A stretch of 7,460 nucleotides of DNA, from positions 1-7,460 of the forward strand of contig DAIEIZ010000059.1 in assembly GCA_027351145.1 (NCBI GenBank), in the 5' to 3' direction. Below the pieces are notes generated by a model. The model saw only the letters and a program-made list of their open reading frames with translations. It did no database searches and was not told where the DNA came from. A program made the position numbers and the translations under genes. Positions 1 to 6,455 of the stretch are shown piece by piece. Each line of letters begins with the position of its first letter. Position 1 is the stretch's first letter. This stretch comes from Candidatus Moraniibacteriota bacterium (lineage in GTDB: Bacteria; Patescibacteriota; Minisyncoccia; Moranbacterales; UBA2206).

Positions 1-1024
1 CTTTAACATCAAAAGGATTAATTAATTTTGCCGCATCTCCGGCAATTTCCGGAATCGAAGACACATTGGAAAGAATCGCCGGCACGCCGGTTGCAAAAGC
101 TTCAAGCACAGTTGTTCCAAAACCTTCATAGAGCGACGGCATCACAAAAAAATCCGCCTGAGAAAAAAGCGCCGGGACATCATCACCAACTACATATCCG
201 GTAAAAATCAAATCCTTTTCAATTTCCAAATCTTTTGCCATCTGCTTATGCTCAGTCGCCAGCCAACCCCTCTTTCCGGCAATAATTAGTTTATAATTAA
301 ACGTTTTTTTCTCGGCAAAAAATTTTTTTCTAAAAATGGCAAACGCTTCAAGAAGGCGGGCAATGTTTTTTACCGGCTCAATGGTGCCTAAAAATAAAAT
401 ATATTTTTCATCAATTGAAAGATTATAGCGCTTTAATATTTCTGTGCGTGCTATCGTTGATTTTTCCGATAAACGCTTATCATATCCGCTATAGATCACT
501 TGAATTTTATCTTTCGGAATTTTAAAAATATCACAAATATCATTTTTAGTTGATTGAGAAACCGAGATTAACTTGTCTGCCTTTTTAATGGCAAAACTTA
601 GCATTGCTTTCGCTTTAGCGCGAACCAATGGCGGAAAAGCTTCCGGCACTTTAATTGTTGCCAAATCATAAATAGTTGCTATTGTTTTTCCGCGATAAGA
701 AGCAGGGATTCTGCTAAGCGGAGAAGTTGTGTGCAATACATCCAACTTTTCTTTGGAAAGCGTAGCTGTGCCCAAAATTTCGCTATATGCTCCGGGTAAA
801 TACTTTTTATAGTCGGAAAATGGATAAAATTTTATCTTGACATTTTTCTTTGAAAACTTTTTAACATCCTTTTCGCGCACGCGATAATCAAAAAATAAAA
901 CATATTTATTTATTTCATCCATCTTTAAAAGATGGCGAATAAGCTGGTATGTATAATGTCCCGCCCCAATCGCCTCGCCTTTGTCCGGATTAAGAATATT
1001 GCGCGCATCAATGCCTATTTTCAT
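1..1024 (-). CDS. Family-4 glycosyltransferase, partial (3' end beyond the left edge)
   Basis: A frame open from an ATG at 1024 to the left edge gives 341 residues of a GT-B fold, GT4-type glycosyltransferase. Such enzymes move a sugar from a nucleotide-sugar donor to a lipid or glycan acceptor on the cytoplasmic face of the membrane. The N-terminal domain starts MKIGIDARNI, followed by a glycine-rich stretch (GAGHYTYQL, 20-28) and HTTSPLSRIP (98-107). The donor-binding domain has FLGTIEPVKN (211-220), AGKRGW (249-254) and the GT4 signature EGFGTTVLE, an EX7E motif with Glu300 and Glu308, then TGVP. Family members are usually 350-400 residues, so only the last few tens are missing. No signal peptide or membrane segment is seen. 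The start lies 17 nt after rnhB ends, with no SD, so it is probably the second gene of that operon. The exact sugar and acceptor cannot be read from the sequence. Confidence 0.9.
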   Translation of the reverse strand, partial: MKIGIDARNILNPDKGEAIGAGHYTYQLIRHLLKMDEINKYVLFFDYRVREKDVKKFSKKNVKIKFYPFSDYKKYLPGAYSEILGTATLSKEKLDVLHTTSPLSRIPASYRGKTIATIYDLATIKVPEAFPPLVRAKAKAMLSFAIKKADKLISVSQSTKNDICDIFKIPKDKIQVIYSGYDKRLSEKSTIARTEILKRYNLSIDEKYILFLGTIEPVKNIARLLEAFAIFRKKFFAEKKTFNYKLIIAGKRGWLATEHKQMAKDLEIEKDLIFTGYVVGDDVPALFSQADFFVMPSLYEGFGTTVLEAFATGVPAILSNVSSIPEIAGDAAKLINPFDVK

Positions 1025-1042
1025 ATAATTCAATTTATCTGA

Positions 1043-1774
1043 TTAAGCTTTATTTGAATATCTTACACCCTTATAATAGCACTCTTTTAACTGTTTCGTC
1101 CAGCCAGTCCGCCGGTAAACATGACTTTTCATCGGCTCAAAACTTAATCGATGAATCGGGCATGGTCCATATTTTCCGAGCGCTTCAAGGTGCGCCCTTG
1201 TTCCATACCCCTTATGCTTGGCAAAACCATATTGCGGATATAATTTATCCGCCTCGCAAATCATTCGATCGCGCGTCACTTTGGCAATAATCGACGCTGC
1301 CGCGATTGATTTCACAAGTTTATCCCCGCTCACAATTGCCAATTGCTCTAAAGATAAACTAGGAATTATTTTGTCGCCATCCACTAGCACGATACATCTT
1401 CTATTCTGTATCAATTCTTTTTGTTTTTTTTGAAAATCCGTAATTGCCTTTTTCATTGCAAGATATGTCGCCTCCAAAATATTCATTCGATCAATCGTCT
1501 GGTGATCGCAAATTCCCACACCGACATAGAAATACTCATGAATAAAATCAAACATCATCTCGCGTTGTTTTTCTGAAAGAGTTTTTGAATCTCGAATAAA
1601 GTTCCATTTTTTGTCCGTCAAATCTAAATTTTTGAAATCCTTAATTGTCGCCACACTCGCCACCACCGGCCCTGCCAACGGCCCCCTCCCCGCCTCATCA
1701 ATCCCCAAAACAAAATCAAAGCCCGAAGCCAATAAATTCTCTTCTTGTTCAAATGTAGCAATAGTGGTTTTCAT
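1043..1774 (-). CDS. rnhB: Ribonuclease HII
   Basis: A complete 243-residue RNase HII, which cuts the RNA strand of RNA-DNA hybrids and starts removal of ribonucleotides misincorporated into DNA, using Mg or Mn ions. The family signature GIDEAGRGPLAGPVVA is at residues 24-39, with catalytic Asp26 and Glu27 and the GRG ribonucleotide-reading loop at 29-31. Further acidic metal ligands are expected at Asp132 (VDGD) and Asp169, in the conserved block SIAAASIIAKVTRD (156-169). HKGYGT (187-192) carries the conserved tyrosine region. The length is slightly above the usual 190-220, from short extra stretches in the middle and at the C-terminus. The ATG at 1774 is 25 codons before the active site and has no clear SD. 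A weak promoter may lie upstream: TTGTCA at 1834-1829 and TGAAAT at 1811-1806, 17 nt apart. The glycosyltransferase follows closely on the same strand. Confidence 0.97.
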   Translation of the reverse strand: MKTTIATFEQEENLLASGFDFVLGIDEAGRGPLAGPVVASVATIKDFKNLDLTDKKWNFIRDSKTLSEKQREMMFDFIHEYFYVGVGICDHQTIDRMNILEATYLAMKKAITDFQKKQKELIQNRRCIVLVDGDKIIPSLSLEQLAIVSGDKLVKSIAAASIIAKVTRDRMICEADKLYPQYGFAKHKGYGTRAHLEALGKYGPCPIHRLSFEPMKSHVYRRTGWTKQLKECYYKGVRYSNKA

Positions 1775-1827
1775 AATTTAACTACATTTTAACTTATTTC
1801 TAATTATTTCACCAACAGCTCTAGTAA

Positions 1828-1856
1828 TTGACAAAATTCACAATTAATGCAATTAT
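1828..1856 (+). promoter_or_regulatory. Candidate sigma70 promoter for the 137-residue gene
   Basis: A perfect -35 box TTGACA (1828-1833) is followed after 17 nt by AATTAT (1851-1856), which matches 4 of 6 bases of TATAAT including the key second A and last T. It lies about 70 nt before the ATG at 1924. The same TTGACAA core, read on the minus strand as TTGTCA, could serve as the -35 for rnhB, so the two divergent promoters may overlap. The -10 is imperfect, so the call is moderate. Confidence 0.45.
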
Positions 1857-1908
1857 TGGGTATTATTTCGGTAATTATAGCGTAAATATACCTAAACAAA
1901 ACCATGAG

Positions 1909-1914
1909 AGGAGG
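1909..1914 (+). promoter_or_regulatory. Ribosome binding site deciding the start at 1924
   Basis: AGGAGG lies 9 nt before the ATG at 1924. The reading frame is open from TTG at 1828, but that triplet is the first half of the TTGACA -35 box. The SD therefore points to 1924 as the real start. Confidence 0.85.
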
Positions 1915-1923
1915 GAGTTCTTC

Positions 1924-2337
1924 ATGAAACCAAATGCTATTTTAGCACTATCATCTGACTATGGATGCGATAGTTATGCGAATAAAATTATCGCACGGTG
2001 GGCAATTCATCTTGGAAATACGCTTGAAATACCTGTTCTCACTGATCCCTACATACCGTTTAATGCCTGGGCAATTAAATGCCCACATCGTATCATTGGA
2101 GGACATAAAAACGAGCACCCATCTATTATAGATTGCCTCCAATCCGCCCTTTTTTTGTACAACCATCTTGAAGCAAGAGAAATCAAAGAGGTTCTTATCA
2201 TAACCTCCTCTGAAATTTCCTCACAAATACTTCGGTTTGTCAGAGAAATCTTCAAAGAAACTGAAATTACTTTTTACTGCCTAATCGCGCAGGATGGCAA
2301 CGATTGGGAAGAATGGCGAAAAGAAATAATCTCATAA
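1924..2337 (+). CDS. Hypothetical protein, 137 residues
   Basis: I do not recognise this protein with confidence. It starts MKPNAILALSSDYGCD and has no signal peptide or membrane helix; it looks like a small soluble alpha/beta domain. Hydrophobic strands AILALSS (5-11) and EVLIITSS lie near the ends, with helical stretches such as SIIDCLQSALFLYNHLEA between them. The arrangement of a helix, then a VLIITSS-like strand, then a helix faintly recalls the C-terminal half of DUF218 (YdcF/SanA-like) proteins, but the family's key motifs are not clearly present. The gene has its own promoter candidate, a strong SD and a strong terminator 60 nt after the stop, so it is transcribed alone and divergently from rnhB. 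A +1-frame open stretch continues after the stop and is noted separately. The start is well supported; function is unknown. Confidence 0.75.
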   Translation: MKPNAILALSSDYGCDSYANKIIARWAIHLGNTLEIPVLTDPYIPFNAWAIKCPHRIIGGHKNEHPSIIDCLQSALFLYNHLEAREIKEVLIITSSEISSQILRFVREIFKETEITFYCLIAQDGNDWEEWRKEIIS

Positions 2338-2398
2338 ATCTTACCCTTCTGGCTTTATCGCTGGCTTACCAAAAAGCTGGTATGAAGCAGAAGAAGCC

Positions 2399-2437
2399 AA
2401 AGATGGCTAGCAAAGAGTCTCCGCTAGCCATCTTTTT
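2399..2437 (+). terminator. Rho-independent terminator of the 137-residue gene
   Basis: A perfect 13-bp inverted repeat, AAAGATGGCTAGC (2399-2411) and GCTAGCCATCTTT (2423-2435), encloses an 11-nt loop and runs into a T-tract (TTTTTATTTT). It begins 61 nt after the stop codon at 2337. On the minus strand the downstream side is not T-rich enough for efficient termination. Confidence 0.9.
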
Positions 2438-2451
2438 ATTTTCCAAAACTA

Positions 2452-2460
2452 TGCTAGAAT
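2452..2460 (+). promoter_or_regulatory. Candidate extended -10 promoter
   Basis: TGCTAGAAT is an extended -10 element (TG, one base, then TAGAAT, 5 of 6 to TATAAT). No good -35 is present; that position falls in the T-tract of the preceding terminator, which extended -10 promoters can tolerate. Transcription would start near 2467 and stop at the terminator ending around 2640. Confidence 0.35.
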
Positions 2461-2480
2461 ACATTTACCAAGATTTATGC

Positions 2481-2512
2481 ATTTGTATATTCGTACAAAT
2501 TCGTAATTCGTA
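2481..2512 (+). repeat. ATTCGTA heptamer repeats with a hairpin
   Basis: ATTCGTA occurs at 2489-2495, 2499-2505 and 2506-2512, the last two in tandem. The first overlaps a hairpin of ATTTGTA (2481-2487) and TACAAAT (2494-2500) with a 6-nt loop. I associate similar ATTCGTA-rich intergenic tracts with Patescibacteria genomes, from memory only. Confidence 0.6.
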
Positions 2513-2515
2513 GTA

Positions 2516-2561
2516 GCCTATCTTGCAAACCCCAAGGATCCGTCCGGGCAATGAAGATAGC
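2516..2561 (+). other. Nested stem-loop in the dnaE upstream gap
   Basis: CTATCTT (2518-2524) pairs perfectly with AAGATAG (2554-2560). Inside, CCC (2531-2533) pairs with GGG (2546-2548), and GGA (2536-2538) with TCC (2543-2545) around a TCCG tetraloop. An alternative pairing TTGC (2523-2526) with GCAA (2548-2551) competes with the outer stem. The palindromic GGATCC lies at the tip. The layered pairing suggests a folded RNA, but no comparative support is available here. Confidence 0.4.
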
Positions 2562-2608
2562 ACAAACTAAATGACAACTTTCCAATTTCAATTTTTTATA
2601 GAAATTAT

Positions 2609-2640
2609 AAAACGCTCTGCGGGGTGTTTTTTGTTTTTTC
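2609..2640 (+). terminator. Rho-independent terminator with no gene before it
   Basis: AAAACGCTC (2609-2617) pairs with GGGTGTTTT (2622-2630), with two G-T wobbles and a TGCG loop, followed by a T-rich tail to 2639. The previous gene already has its own terminator at 2399-2437, so this one implies a separate transcript starting between 2437 and 2609. Confidence 0.7.
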
Positions 2641-2656
2641 CAATTTACATTCATAT

Positions 2657-2725
2657 CCCCTTCTCCATTAGGGAGAAGCCTGCCTGCCGGTAGGCGGGGT
2701 GGCTAAAAGCCGGATGAGGGAGGAG
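2657..2725 (+). repeat. REP-like repeat, copy A, with an internal GC palindrome
   Basis: The hairpin CTTCTCC (2660-2666)/GGAGAAG (2672-2678) is followed by GGTGGC, a short loop, then GCCGGATGAGGG. This matches the general pattern of REP-like intergenic repeats (GAGAGG, GTGGC, GCCGGGTGAGG) that I know from many bacterial genomes. Between the two parts sits CCTGCCTGCCGGTAGGC (2679-2695), itself a hairpin, which looks like a second repeat nested in the first. A diverged partner lies in inverse orientation at 2775-2826. Confidence 0.6.
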
Positions 2726-2774
2726 TCTTTTAATAATAACCGTTACTGATTTATATAGTTTTTCTTTTTTATTA

Positions 2775-2826
2775 GCACCCCCCCCAACCTGTCCTTTGGG
2801 CATCCTCTCCCTAAGGGAGAGGAGGG
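2775..2826 (-). repeat. REP-like repeat, copy B, inverted relative to copy A
   Basis: Read on the minus strand this has the same order as copy A: an 8-bp hairpin CCTCTCCC/GGGAGAGG (2804-2811 and 2815-2822 on plus), then ATGCCCAAAGGACAGGTTGG and a G-run ending GGTGCTAA. Copy A ends its unit with GGTGGCTAA. The eight-C run is at 2778-2785. The AT-rich 50 nt between the copies contain a possible -10 (TATAGT, 2754-2759) for dnaE. Copy B ends 25 nt before the dnaE start, so it lies in the mRNA leader. Confidence 0.6.
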
Positions 2827-2851
2827 TATAAACAAAATTACAAATAATATT

Positions 2852-5800
2852 ATGCCAGAGACTTTAGTTAAAAAATTCACTCATCTCCACGTCCACACCC
2901 ACTTCTCCCTCCTCGATGGCCTCGCCAAGATCGATGATATTTTAGATCGTGCCAAAGAACTGGGCATGGACTCACTTGCCATCACTGATCACGGCGTGCT
3001 CTATGGCGCGATTGAATTTTATATCAAAGCCAAAGCGCGTGGGATCAAGCCGATTATCGGTTGTGAGATGTATATCACTCCGACAGATCTTCATAGCAAA
3101 AATCCCGACTCAGCCGATCGCAAACGTCATCACCTTATACTGCTTGCTAAAAACGAAGTGGGGTACAAAAACCTAATGCGCCTCATTACTATTGCTCACC
3201 TTGAAGGATTCTACTACAAACCTCGTATCGATAAGACTGTGCTACGCTCACACTCAGAAGGTCTTATCGGACTCAGTGCCTGTGCAGAAGGTGAAGTGCC
3301 ATCAGCCGCCATCTCCGGCAATCTGGAAAAAGCGGAAAAATTAGCTCTAGAATATGAGAACATTTTTGGAAAAGGCAACTTCTATTTGGAAATTCAACAT
3401 CATCCAAAATTTGCTCCGCAACAAATTGCCAATGATGCACTGATTGCCATTTCCAAAAAACTCAATATTTCGCTTGTGGCCACAAATGACATCCACTACG
3501 TTAATGAAGGCGATGCGTCGGTGCAAGACATCTTGCTTTGCATTCAGACTAACCGCAAAGTGGAAGAGCAAAACCGCATGAACTTGATGGATTTCAAACT
3601 CTATCTCAAGAGTCCCGATGAGATGGCGGATCACTTTAGGGATAATCCGGAAGCTATCGCCAATACTCAAGAAATTGTTGACAAGTGCAACTTGGAAATA
3701 AAGCTAGGTGAAACCCAGCTTCCCTATTTCGGCGTACCGGAAGGCGAAACAACAGAAACCTATTTGCGAAAATTAACAGAACAAGGCTTGCATAAAAGAT
3801 TTGCCCCGGAAGAAATTACTCAAACCCATCTTGATCGCATGGAATTTGAACTTTCCGTCATTGAAAAAACCGGTTTCGCATCCTACTTTCTCATCGTGCA
3901 AGATATGATCAACTGGGCCAAAGACCAAGGCATCGTCGTCGGACCGGGTCGCGGTAGTGCCGCCGGTAGTTTCGTTTCTTACCTTATCGGCATTACTAAT
4001 CTCGATCCGATCAAATATGACTTGCTGTTTGAAAGATTCTTAAACCCGGAAAGAATCTCGATGCCCGATATCGATATGGACTTTGCCGACGACCGACGCG
4101 ATGAAGTCTTGGACTATGTCCGAGGAAAATATGGCAACGATCACGTCGCCCAAATCATCACCTTTGGAACAATGGCTGCCCGCGCCGCCATCCGCGACGC
4201 TGGTCGCGCGCTCAATTACCCCTATGACTTTTGTGACAAAACTGCCAAGCTGATTCCAATGTTTTCCACGATGGCGGAAGCCTTGGAAAACGTCAAGGAA
4301 TTCAAGGACTTTTATGCTTCTGGCGAAGACGCTAAAAAATTGATCGACAGCGCCAAACGCTTGGAAGGTGTCGTGCGCCACGCGTCGATGCATGCTTGCG
4401 GCGTTGTCATTACGCGCGATCCAGTGACGGAATACACTCCGCTCCAAAAAATGCAGGGCAAAAAAGAAGGCTACGTAACGCAATATTCTTCCTCGACCAA
4501 ATCCAGTTATGTGGAAAAAATTGGCCTTCTCAAGATGGACTTTCTGGGACTGAAAAATCTTACCATCATGCAAAACGCGATGCGCATATTGAAACGCACA
4601 AAAAATATCGATCTAAAAATTGATGATATTCCGGAAGCCGATCCAGATACGTTCACACTTTTGCAAAAAGCCATGACGACCGGTGTTTTTCAATTGGAAA
4701 GTTCTGGGATGAAGAGATATTTAAAACTACTCCAACCTTCAGTCTTTGAAGATATCATCGCCATGGTTGCCCTTTATCGCCCGGGACCGATGGACTGGAT
4801 CACAGACTTTATCGCCCGAAAACACGGTGAAAAATCGATCCAATACCTTCACCCTAAGTTAAAACCGATTCTTGAAAAAACCTACGGCGTGGCCGTCTAT
4901 CAAGAACAAGTGATGCAAATCGCCCAAGCCTTGGCCGGCTTCACACTCGGCGAAGCGGACGTTCTGCGAAAAGCGATGGGCAAAAAAATCTTCGCCCTCA
5001 TTGCCGAACAAAAAATTAAATTTATCGACTGCGCCGTAAAGCTTGGCACAGAACGTAAAGTGGCGGAAAAAGTTTTTGCCTACATTGAACCGTTCGCCGG
5101 TTATGGCTTCAATCGAAGCCACGCCGCTTGCTATGCTCTCATCGGCTACCAAACAGCTTACCTCAAAGCGCACTACCCAGCAGAATTCATGGCAGCACTC
5201 CTCACCTCCGACCAGGACGACATTGACCGCGTCGCCATTGAAGTCACAGAGTGTCGCGAAATGGGCATTGAAGTTTTGCCCCCCAACGTCAATGAAAGTT
5301 TTGAAGAATTTTCCGTCATCATTGATCCAGAAACTAAATCAGAAAAAATTCGCTTTGGACTCAATGCCGTGAAAAATGTCGGACACACTGTCGCCCACGA
5401 GATTGTCGAAGAAAGAAAACACGGCGGACGTTTCACAAGTCTGGCTAATTTTATCGAGCGGGTCGAATCAAAAGATCTCAACAAAAAATCGATCGAGGCT
5501 CTGGCCAAAGTCGGCGCCTTGGAAGATTTAGGCGAGAGAAATCAGATTGTCGCCTCGATTGAAAATATCCTGGCTCATTCCAAAAATTTCCAGAAAAATA
5601 AAAATTCCAAACAAGTCAGCCTATTTGGAGCGCTGGAACTTGCCGAACCGGAAATCCAGCTTCTCCCCACTTTTCCCGCCACCAAAAAACAACAATTGGC
5701 CTGGGAAAAGGAACTGATCGGTCTTTACATCAGTGGCCACCCGGCCAGCGACTACCAAGCTTACATCGAATCAGTCGCTATTCCAATCAGAAACATCGGG

Positions 5801-6388
5801 AAAGAACATGTCGGACAAGAAATCACGCTTGGCGGAGTGGTCGCCAAGGTCAAAAAGATTTTTCTCAAAAATCAAAAAACGATGCTTTTTGCCACCGTTG
5901 AGGATATGTATTCCAACATTGAGCTACTCGTCTTTCCCAAAGTCCTCGAAGCGACCGGATCGCTCTGGACCGAAGACAAAGTCCTCCTTGCTTCAGGAAA
6001 AATTTCCGATAAAGACGGCAGCTTCAAGCTCTTGGTCGACAGCGCCAAAGTGATTAACCAGCAAGAAATGGAACAACGCGCCCGCATCATCGCCACCCAA
6101 AAAACCAACGGCACTCACGTGGCGCCGGTCACTCCAACACAAAAAAAAGATGCCAAAGAAGCATCAAATGATAAGCCAAAAATTATTGTCACCCTCCCCC
6201 AAGCCTCCGACCAAGAAACGCTAAAAACTCTTTCCAGTCATTTCGGAAAATGCCAACCCGGCGACACAAAAGTCTATCTCGAAATCAGTGGCACAAAATT
6301 GGAAACCCCCTACTGTATCTCAAAAAGTATTGATTTGGAAAATGAAATAAAAAACCTGATTCCAGGGGCGATAGTGGAAAGCTTTTAA
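2852..6388 (+). CDS. dnaE: DNA polymerase III alpha subunit (DnaE1 type)
   Basis: A complete 1178-residue C-family replicative DNA polymerase, the catalytic subunit that extends new strands at the fork. Domains in order: PHP (about 8-280) with HLHVHT and TDHG; palm with GPGRGSAAGS (364-373) and PDIDMDF (405-411), giving catalytic Asp406 and Asp408, and the third aspartate at 563 in KMDFLG; fingers with LYRPGPMD (641-648) and YGFNRSHAACYALIGYQT (751-768); helix-hairpin-helix region (about 830-900); clamp-binding motif QVSLF (921-925); OB fold (about 988-1070); a polar linker (1083-1108); and a C-terminal domain. Length is close to E. coli DnaE (1160). All nine PHP metal-site positions appear intact. 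The ATG at 2852 has no SD; AGGAGGG (2820-2826) is 25 nt away, though an in-frame ATT at 2837 lies at normal distance. It stands alone, with the REP-like pair in its leader. Confidence 0.98.
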   Translation: MPETLVKKFTHLHVHTHFSLLDGLAKIDDILDRAKELGMDSLAITDHGVLYGAIEFYIKAKARGIKPIIGCEMYITPTDLHSKNPDSADRKRHHLILLAKNEVGYKNLMRLITIAHLEGFYYKPRIDKTVLRSHSEGLIGLSACAEGEVPSAAISGNLEKAEKLALEYENIFGKGNFYLEIQHHPKFAPQQIANDALIAISKKLNISLVATNDIHYVNEGDASVQDILLCIQTNRKVEEQNRMNLMDFKLYLKSPDEMADHFRDNPEAIANTQEIVDKCNLEIKLGETQLPYFGVPEGETTETYLRKLTEQGLHKRFAPEEITQTHLDRMEFELSVIEKTGFASYFLIVQDMINWAKDQGIVVGPGRGSAAGSFVSYLIGITNLDPIKYDLLFERFLNPERISMPDIDMDFADDRRDEVLDYVRGKYGNDHVAQIITFGTMAARAAIRDAGRALNYPYDFCDKTAKLIPMFSTMAEALENVKEFKDFYASGEDAKKLIDSAKRLEGVVRHASMHACGVVITRDPVTEYTPLQKMQGKKEGYVTQYSSSTKSSYVEKIGLLKMDFLGLKNLTIMQNAMRILKRTKNIDLKIDDIPEADPDTFTLLQKAMTTGVFQLESSGMKRYLKLLQPSVFEDIIAMVALYRPGPMDWITDFIARKHGEKSIQYLHPKLKPILEKTYGVAVYQEQVMQIAQALAGFTLGEADVLRKAMGKKIFALIAEQKIKFIDCAVKLGTERKVAEKVFAYIEPFAGYGFNRSHAACYALIGYQTAYLKAHYPAEFMAALLTSDQDDIDRVAIEVTECREMGIEVLPPNVNESFEEFSVIIDPETKSEKIRFGLNAVKNVGHTVAHEIVEERKHGGRFTSLANFIERVESKDLNKKSIEALAKVGALEDLGERNQIVASIENILAHSKNFQKNKNSKQVSLFGALELAEPEIQLLPTFPATKKQQLAWEKELIGLYISGHPASDYQAYIESVAIPIRNIGKEHVGQEITLGGVVAKVKKIFLKNQKTMLFATVEDMYSNIELLVFPKVLEATGSLWTEDKVLLASGKISDKDGSFKLLVDSAKVINQQEMEQRARIIATQKTNGTHVAPVTPTQKKDAKEASNDKPKIIVTLPQASDQETLKTLSSHFGKCQPGDTKVYLEISGTKLETPYCISKSIDLENEIKNLIPGAIVESF

Positions 6389-6414
6389 TTTTACACAAGC
6401 CCAAAAATGATGAA

Positions 6415-6449
6415 AGGCAGGACAGTATCAGTTATGATACCGCCTGCCT
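6415..6449 (-). terminator. Hairpin between converging dnaE and the 92-residue gene
   Basis: AGGCAGG (6415-6421) pairs with CCTGCCT (6443-6449), and inside it GTATCA (6425-6430) pairs with TGATAC (6435-6440) around GTTA, separated by a small internal loop. On the minus strand the stem is followed by TTTCATCATTTTT, so it can terminate the 92-residue gene, whose stop is at 6456. On the plus strand no T-run follows, so dnaE termination here would be less efficient. Confidence 0.65.
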
Positions 6450-6455
6450 AAAGCT

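Larger units (their letters stand above)
2467..2636 (+). ncRNA. Candidate structured small RNA or leader, about 165-170 nt
   Basis: Between the extended -10 at 2452-2460 and the intrinsic terminator at 2609-2640 there is no convincing coding frame with an SD, but several hairpins follow each other: ATTTGTA/TACAAAT (2481-2500), the nested stem 2516-2561, and the terminator stem. A promoter, structured body and terminator with no gene suggest an independent small RNA. It could instead be a terminated leader that regulates dnaE, or chance structure in a repeat-rich gap. It matches no RNA family I can name: I looked for 6S, SRP, RNase P, tmRNA and common riboswitch cores and saw none. Ends are inferred, not measured. 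Confidence 0.3.

Noticed and set aside
1054..1433. Plus-strand open frames of 71-78 codons across rnhB
   Set aside because: They are antisense to the conserved RNase HII gene and have no start signals.
1828..1923. Upstream TTG start adding 32 residues to the 137-residue protein
   Set aside because: The TTG is part of a perfect -35 box, and the full SD is at 1909-1914, directly before the ATG at 1924.
2304..2513. Plus-strand open frame of 69 codons overlapping the end of the 137-residue gene
   Set aside because: It runs through a strong terminator and ends in the ATTCGTA repeats, with no SD; not a gene.
2516..2561. SRP, RNase P, T-box or a common riboswitch in the dnaE upstream gap
   Set aside because: None of the conserved core sequences of these RNAs is present; only generic nested pairing is seen.
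2399..2827. CRISPR array or complete insertion sequence
   Set aside because: There are no regularly spaced repeats of 20-40 bp and no transposase frame; repeats are either 7-mers or diverged inverted REP-like units.
4040..4573. Long open frame on the minus strand inside dnaE (177 codons), with similar ones at 3347-3670, 4859-5173, 5173-5508 and 5872-6114
   Set aside because: All lie antisense to a fully conserved dnaE, lack an SD and show low-complexity shadow composition rich in F, H and R; they are by-products of dnaE codon use.
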